Part shown: positions 61,901 to 64,000 of the stretch, piece after piece
Numbering within the stretch: position 1 is the first letter of the stretch
How the letters are laid out: each line of letters begins with the position of its first letter
Assembly (NCBI GenBank): GCA_937885645.1
Contig: CALABJ010000013.1
Span: 1-64,000, forward strand
Direction: 5' to 3'
DNA from: RGIG4097 sp937885645
Lineage (GTDB): Bacteria > Bacillota > Clostridia > Christensenellales > CAG-917
Length of the DNA stretch: 64,000 nucleotides
Notes under the pieces: model-generated
The model's database searches: none
What the model saw: the letters and a program-made list of their open reading frames with translations, nothing else
Told to the model about the DNA's origin: nothing
Position numbers and translations under genes: made by a program

Positions 61901-62786
61901 GTTTGCGTCTATTGAGGCGGACGCAGGGTACAACGTAAAATATACTGCTTCTAAATCAGAAACGAATGTAACTATTATGTTTAATTCCCCTGCTGATAGC
62001 TTTGAATTACAGTGCTCGGGCGGACAAGTTCGTTTGAACAGCATTGAGGTTACATACCAAATCAGCTCTTGTTCTCACGACAATTATACGGAAGTCACAC
62101 CTGAAGTACCCGCAACATGCACAGTAAATGGTACAACTGCCGTAATTAGATGTAATAGTTGTGGTGAAGAATTTGGCGGTGAAACAATCCCTGCAAGCCA
62201 TGATATGGGTGAATGGACCACGACGACAGCAGCAACATGCACAACTGCTGGTGAACAAACAAGAAGTTGTAATAGGGCTGATTGTGACCATACTGAAACC
62301 GAAACAATCGAAGCAACGGGTCACACTTATGTTGAAGGTGTATGCTCTTGTGGCGCAAAAGAACCTAGCGAAAGCGAACCAGTAACAGTGACGTTATCTA
62401 CATTCACAGCAACGTCGGCAAGCATGGACAGTGTTGTATCATATGTAACGGCAAAGGGCGGTGGTACATCTAACCCAGTTGTTAACAGTAATCAGATTAG
62501 ACTTTACCAAAATTCTGCTGGAACAGGTGGTGGAACTATAACAATTAAAGTAGCAGATGGCTACAAGATTAATAGTGTAACAATTGGTTCTTCAATGAAA
62601 ACAAAGATTGCATATACGATCGGTGCTGACGCAACAAAATCCTCAAGTTCAGACTTGGTTGCTAATGGTAAATATACTTATAACGCAGACGGAACTGTTT
62701 CGTCGATTACATTCTATTGTATGGGAACATCTACATCAACAAGACTATATGTTAATTACTTGTCTGTGACATATGAACAAGCATAA
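52947..62786 (+). CDS. Giant Cys-rich surface lipoprotein with CxxCG repeats and embedded beta domains
   Basis: 3279 residues from 52947 (AGGAGA upstream). Lipobox CTLAAC. Most of the chain is made of about 40-residue repeats of the form PTCT..G...G..CSVCGE....IPALGH, giving about 180 Cys by my count. Four repeat blocks (about 31-748, 901-1163, 1488-2408, 2609-2904, plus a short one at 3041-3144) are broken by other modules: a beta-sandwich (about 751-901), an OB-fold-like domain (about 1163-1268), an InlB-B-like repeat (about 1270-1341), a duplicated beta-sandwich (about 1348-1483 and 2907-3038), a right-handed beta-helix (about 2415-2609) and a C-terminal beta-sandwich. The CxxC pairs could bind zinc or form disulfides. 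OB-fold and shared modules with the divergent endonuclease hint at nucleic-acid or polymer handling; this is inference. No catalytic motif seen. Confidence 0.82.
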   Translation: MRKRLMILALVLIAVLMTCTLAACSGGGGRCSGGHTWDEGTVKEAATCTESGTLINKCTVCGIKREVAIEALGHDLQTIPGTVVEPTCEEDGYAGKKACVREGCEYVLDTGTIIPAIGHAYGDWTSNGDGTHKRVCSNDSNHVESGNCSGGTADCGHKAVCDVCGGEYGDFASSHVFDKQVTTDAYKATDATCEAKATYYYSCQCGEKGTETFEYGDYADHVFDREVAEAEYLVSVATCTSPAIYNKSCACGLEGTETFEYGNALPHTFDNEVATDAYKATDATCTKPATYYYSCDCGAHGTATFAYGDMLAHVYDKEVAAVKYLASAATCEKKATYYKSCYCGHFDADVSATFESGELGSHVYDNKVVNETYKATDATCTEKATYYFSCDCGKAGTETFENGETLPHTFDKEVAEGKYLKFEANCASAAVYYKSCACGHFDTETSPTFFYGAPSGNHVFDREVATDVYKATNATCTAKATYYYSCECGEKGTTTFESGATLDHTMTYHAAVDATCISKGNVEYWTCSTCSLNYDSATGGNVIDDVTTAIDSTNHVHTTISKPAVDPDCENTGLTAEVSCADCDKVLEEREEIPALGHKGGTATCKDKAVCEVCGEAYGELANHTPGEVKVENNVAPSCTAEGSYDNVIYCSVCDHELSRETITVDKVAHTGGTATCVEQATCSVCGEKYGDLADHSWDEGVVTTPATCTTEGVKTFTCTVDNCGESRTETIEKSAHNFVDNVCEDCQATVSYVDKTIVFTFGANGNATHKDGSTDKATYTETKDGYTLSISDGSKMYPGSFDAKGNSALKLGTGKVAGSFEFTVPADVTEVVIYVAGYKDNTAKITVNGVAYTITTASDNGEYAEVKVDTTTNKKVSFATVSGGYRCMINTIEFKVSAENICNHENREVDEVVAPTCTVAGHTTYVCPDCGHTFDADFVDAIGHTLVSIPAVAPTCENTGLTEGEKCSVCGHVTIEQTIVDMLPCVDGDNDEYCDNCHKPMCEHIYGDWTYVNADTHNHVCTLCGKEEVAGHDYKVTSHVDETCEEAGSTTYACTDCGHEYTETHVALGHDEITHDAKAPTCSAVGWEAYVTCSRCDYTTYVELPIDADAHKWDEGEVQTPATCTEAGERLHTCEHNAEHTKVEVIPATGHTPVKNVCACGYEYSVDEIIALAEALAKGDSLNGTYRLSGVITNAEAFNTKYNSVTVTISVDGATEEFSLLCYGMKGEGAEVIGVGDTITVSGEIKNYNGTIEFNTGCALESYIPAEFEVYLEVFGKGTVSGIPAGTLARGDEITITVNANDGYKVSKVLVNGQSITSETNEYTFVVKEDTTLEVRFDKEGNNTVVEDVTGTITFAADKAQRVSYSTTQQVWENDGVTFTNNKDGSSTNVGDYTNPVRLYKNSTVIISATGITQIVLYGSGESKYWTPLETDLKTVENATVSINSSNKILTIKFNTPVNSFEFVCKAGQSRLGKIVVSYQVESTSGSACAHENWSDYVVTTPATCSERGVETATCNDCGETKTRQIPVDPTLHVYNETITTPATCTQPGLKTLTCECGDTKTEEIPATGHNYNSVVTAPTCTAGGYTTHTCSVCGDSYQDSETEALGHTEEIIPAVAPGCESEGFTEGKKCSVCGEILVAQETIPALGHTEVVGAAVEATCTTAGKTEGKHCSVCGEVLVEQTVVPAKGHSEKAPAKENVVDATCEADGSYEMNVYCATCGELLSSQKYTTDKLGHDYVSTVTKDPTCTETGVRTYVCTHDNSHTYTEAIEKLSHTPAEAVEENRVEATCTQEGSYDSVVYCTVCGEEISRDTKTIEKVAHSSVEIPAVAPTCTEKGKTAGAKCSVCGEILTAQTDVDALGHKAETVAGKDATCTKTGLTDGSKCSVCGETLVAQETIPALGHTEVIDKAVAPTCTTTGLTEGKHCSACGEVLVAQTVVDALGHTEVVDKAVAPTCTETGLTEGKHCSVCGEVLVAQTVIDALGHTEVIDEAVAPTCTETGLTKGKHCSVCGEVLVAQEVVKALDHSWVETSRTEATCVATGAINFVCERDNSHTKTETIDKLSHKDEDSNNVCDRCEESLCDEHIAGDKVVENNVPATCTVNGSYDEVVYCSVCKFELSRETKVHVAPGHTAGEVVVENNVDATCTEAGSYENVVYCSVCDAELSRSKVTVDALGHSYGNLQVTSATCEEAGYITITCRTCEKVFNSKVDKEAQDYLVEYPYFNLDPKGHTIVVDEAVAPTCTTTGLTEGSHCSACGKVFVAQSEVAALGHTEGEVVVENNVDPTCTTTGSYDNVVYCATCKVELSRETITVEAKGHRISDVNVISATCTEAGHLEIGCGDCEGQWDSRYDQVAKDYLANSPWYKLDPKGHDLVTAYEVVVVEGVNTLHKVTKCVREGCEHIAEDVTVDTTNSVEVANEADMRTVLQNGFNATLTSDIILEDGSIEIAGKTVTVDLNGHNITVTGEKAGVCEVFYVQADGDLTINGNGTLLAKDKGAEHVIILSAVDGAVVTINGGDFVSEGSTAVYATRGAKVNIYGGTYSAVAYNGQMFTLDVNEKEAVLGVINVYGGTFHNFDPANHTTDGTYTNKVMDGYHSIKDGDNYVVSAHTEVVDAAVDATCTATGLTEGKHCSVCGEILVAQEEIALKAHTAEVVAGKPATCTETGLEDGSKCSVCGKVLVEQEVINALGHDFVAGEVVAPKCEEQGYTIYDCSRCDATENRDYVVALGHKFDKEVAEDKYLATAATCTAKATYYKSCSCGHFDAEKSETFEVDGYADHTGGTATCTEKATCTVCGEAYGEFAAHTPAEAVEENRVEATCTKEGSYDLVVKCSVCNAELSRTTHTVEKAEHSYESVVTDPTCTAGGYTTHTCSACGDTYKDSETAALGHNMVDEKCTVCGLTYTNTTESISFADTTQRISLSTSEQVWKSESVTFTNNKSGSTTNVADYTNPVRIYKSSRVIIAANRIVKIVFICSSSEYTTNLFASIEADAGYNVKYTASKSETNVTIMFNSPADSFELQCSGGQVRLNSIEVTYQISSCSHDNYTEVTPEVPATCTVNGTTAVIRCNSCGEEFGGETIPASHDMGEWTTTTAATCTTAGEQTRSCNRADCDHTETETIEATGHTYVEGVCSCGAKEPSESEPVTVTLSTFTATSASMDSVVSYVTAKGGGTSNPVVNSNQIRLYQNSAGTGGGTITIKVADGYKINSVTIGSSMKTKIAYTIGADATKSSSSDLVANGKYTYNADGTVSSITFYCMGTSTSTRLYVNYLSVTYEQA
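58656..59024 (+). repeat. 123-bp tandem repeat, three near-identical copies inside the giant gene
   Basis: Copies begin at 58656, 58779 and 58902, each encoding 41 residues starting HTEV(I/V)D(K/E)AVAPTC. Nucleotide identity is very high compared with the other repeats of the gene, so this is a recent amplification. Confidence 0.85.
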
Positions 62787-62809
62787 TATATGTACTAATA
62801 TTGTTAAAA

Positions 62810-62838
62810 AAGGCACTCTTTCGAGTGCCTTTAATTTT
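62810..62838 (+). terminator. Terminator of the giant lipoprotein gene
   Basis: AAGGCACTC-TTTC-GAGTGCCTT with T-rich tail. Confidence 0.85.
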
Positions 62839-62986
62839 GAATTTGTGGCGATTTTCGGAGAAGTGGTCGCTTGGCGATGACTTTGTTGTTAGCGCAAGCA
62901 AAACCTCTCAAAAAGCCTCACGGTGCCTCAAAAGAGCGGAGAAGTGCATTCTGCGGATAAGTTTTTGTGCAAATGGTCAAATATGC

Positions 62987-63015
62987 TTGAATTTTTCAGC
63001 TTGTTAGTATATAAT
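62987..63015 (+). promoter_or_regulatory. Promoter of tRNA-Ser
   Basis: TTGAAT (62987-62992), 17-bp spacer, TATAAT (63010-63015), 23 bp before the tRNA 5' end. Confidence 0.75.
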
Positions 63016-63038
63016 GACTTCCGTTGAATAAAACATGT

Positions 63039-63131
63039 GGAGAAGTCGCCTAGTCTGGTCGAGGGCGCACGACTGGAAATCGTGTAACCGTCAAAAGCGG
63101 TTCGAGGGTTCGAATCTCTCCTTCTCCGCCA
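63039..63131 (+). tRNA. tRNA-Ser (anticodon GGA), CCA encoded
   Basis: 93 nt. Acceptor GGAGAAG/CTTCTCC, D-arm with GGTCGA, anticodon stem CACGA/TCGTG and loop CTGGAAA (anticodon GGA), long variable arm ACCG..CGGT typical of serine, T-arm GAGGG-TTCGAAT-CTCTC, discriminator G and genomic CCA (63129-63131). Confidence 0.96.
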
Positions 63132-63134
63132 AAA

Positions 63135-63168
63135 TAAAAGGATGTCCTGTTGGGCATCTTTTTATTTT
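63135..63168 (+). terminator. Terminator of tRNA-Ser
   Basis: GATGTCC-TGTT-GGGCATC stem (one G.T pair) with T-rich tail, a few bases after CCA. Confidence 0.7.
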
Positions 63169-63187
63169 TGATAGCAGTTTGTATGTT

Positions 63188-63329
63188 GGAGAGATTCGAA
63201 CAAAAGCGTCAAGAAAACAGTCCTGTGAACTGTTTTTAGCGGTGACCGAAGCAATCCGAAAAGTACATACTTTTATACGACGTAATTGCTTTGAGGATAG
63301 CAAGAACGAATCTCTCCTTCTCCGCCAAA
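63188..63329 (+). repeat. tRNA-Ser-tail unit 1
   Basis: Left end GGAGAGATTCGAAC (63188-63201) is an inverted copy of the tRNA-Ser T-arm; right end (63307-63329) is a direct 21-base copy of its last part including CCA (CGAATCTCTCC... to 63327). The ends pair over 11 bp without mismatch. Inside are hairpins AAAACAGT/ACTGTTTT, AAGCAAT/ATTGCTT and AAAAGTA/TACTTTT. A terminator (AGACACC/GGTGTCT plus T-run, 63334-63364) follows directly, as after a real tRNA. Confidence 0.75.
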
Positions 63330-63333
63330 GAAT

Positions 63334-63364
63334 AGACACCTAAATGGTGTCTTTCTTTTTTTTG
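63334..63364 (+). terminator. Terminator after tRNA-Ser-tail unit 1
   Basis: AGACACC-TAAAT-GGTGTCT followed by a T-rich run of twelve bases. Confidence 0.8.
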
Positions 63365-63369
63365 CTCGA

Positions 63370-63498
63370 ATGAGAGATTTACACAACAAAGTTGTGTGTG
63401 GCACAAATGCCACCGAACCCTCTACCGATGCTGACGCTCCCGCCGAGAGCAAACTTACTCGCGGTCGCTACCAAGCGAATCTCTCCTTCTCCGCCAAA
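63370..63498 (+). repeat. tRNA-Ser-tail unit 2
   Basis: Left end has GAGAGATT (63373-63380) that can pair with AATCTCTC in the right end; the right end (63476-63498) is again a direct copy of the tRNA-Ser 3' tail with CCA. Inner hairpins ACACAAC-AAA-GTTGTGT and GTGGCA-CAAA-TGCCAC differ from unit 1. A nine-T run follows at about 63523. Confidence 0.65.
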
Positions 63499-63829
63499 GA
63501 TGATAGGGAAGTGCTGACCGCAATTTTTTTTTGTTTTGTTTGATTTTAACAAAAAATTTTCTTTTTTTGATTTTTGTTAGATTTCTCCCTTTGAACGTGA
63601 TCATCTTTTGCAATATATTCGGTTAGAATGCTTGTTTTTGACTAAACAGGCCATTATCTTGCTGGTGAAATCGCTTGCTTGTTGTTTTAAACCCCTACCA
63701 AAATTTTTTTTGTAAATTTTTGACAAATCCTTTCATTAAAAATGCAGTTCTATTCGGTTGTTTTATCCTTTATGCAGGCGCATTTTCAAGACGCGCGCAT
63801 TTTGTATTACAAAATATGACAAAACTAGA

Positions 63830-63858
63830 TTGATTTTTTTTTGGTTTTAGTTTATAAT
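63830..63858 (+). promoter_or_regulatory. Promoter of the gene at 63946
   Basis: TTGATT (63830-63835), 17-bp spacer, TATAAT (63853-63858). Confidence 0.65.
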
Positions 63859-63945
63859 GCCAAGGAAGAGTATTATTCTGCACAAGTGTACGCAGATGTT
63901 CCTCAAAACATTCATTCGATTTGGCATTACTTAAGGAGTGCATAT

Positions 63946-64000
63946 ATGGCGCAATTGGTTCTTGCATTAAACAAATTAGGCAAAGTTGACACAGCATTCA
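63946..64000 (+). CDS. Start of an unidentified gene (3'-partial)
   Basis: ATG at 63946 preceded by AAGGAG (63932-63937). Only 18 codons are in the window, beginning MAQLVLALNKLGKV. Promoter and ribosome site make a real gene likely; the product cannot be named. Confidence 0.6.
   Translation, partial: MAQLVLALNKLGKVDTAF

Larger units (their letters stand above)
63132..63945. other. Gene-free block after tRNA-Ser
   Basis: 814 bp. It holds the tRNA terminator, two tRNA-Ser-tail units (63188-63329, 63370-63498) each followed by a T-run, then about 330 bp of AT-rich sequence (63520-63829) in which I see nothing specific, and the promoter of the next gene. Confidence 0.75.

Noticed and set aside
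63035..63343. A 102-codon frame covering tRNA-Ser and the first tail unit
   Set aside because: It overlaps a complete tRNA and its terminator; no ribosome site.

Overview
The window reads as chromosome of an uncultured, low- to mid-GC, Gram-positive, probably spore-forming member of the Clostridia. The evidence is the core gene order (rnc-smc-ftsY-ylxM-ffh-rpsP-khpA-rimM-trmD, then rbgA-rnhB-yraN and rplS), two spore-associated genes (the germination protease gpr and a YlbJ-like membrane protein), a long Alu-type SRP RNA, the acetate pathway pta-ackA, several TTG/GTG starts behind good Shine-Dalgarno sites, and near-consensus TTGACA-N17-TATAAT promoters. There is no rRNA gene, so placement below class would be a guess.

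Layout. 1-1257 is the 3' part of an Old-Yellow-Enzyme/enoate reductase. 1359-2276 is an esterase. 2277-2864 is a repeat-rich intergenic block next to tRNA-Pro(GGG). 3015-8310 holds surface and regulatory genes: a beta-propeller/SH3b membrane protein, divergent from an RNAP alpha-CTD-like/WG-repeat protein that is translationally coupled to a surface subtilase. 8490-12652 carries rpsT, gpr, murI and an EF-G paralogue. 12698-13274 has a micro-hairpin array and the SRP RNA. 13394-22475 carries a pyridoxine-kinase-like gene, ileS, two RNA-modification genes, small membrane and regulator genes, ylbJ and tmcAL. 22597-37560 is the housekeeping backbone: pta-ackA, rpmF, plsX, rnc, smc, the SRP proteins and ribosome maturation genes. 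37572-49275 holds a membrane glycosyltransferase-like lipoprotein, glpQ-like, lepA, hemW, prs, a metallo-hydrolase, rho, a HAD phosphatase and a DUF2804 protein. 49362-62786 is a divergent surface locus: a secreted endonuclease I plus a small lipoprotein on one strand, and a 3279-residue Cys-rich lipoprotein on the other. 63039-63498 is tRNA-Ser(GGA) followed by two structured units ending in copies of its 3' end. A new gene starts at 63946 and runs off the window.

How the parts fit. All of the SRP pathway (ffs, ffh, ftsY, ylxM) lies within about 20 kb. The most unusual material is non-coding or at the cell surface. (i) Two unrelated tRNA genes are each followed by 129-142 bp units whose two ends are inverted copies of that tRNA's own T-arm/3' end. 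(ii) There are arrays of tiny hairpins in which the spacers are constant and the palindromes vary. (iii) The giant Cys-rich lipoprotein is preceded by a promoter, a 28-codon Cys-containing leader ORF with a strong ribosome site, and a 12-bp intrinsic terminator, which is the layout of an attenuator. (iv) The neighbouring secreted nuclease carries the same Cys-rich repeat module, which suggests a joint role at the cell surface, perhaps with extracellular nucleic acid. All functions are inferred from sequence motifs recognised by eye; no database search was run.
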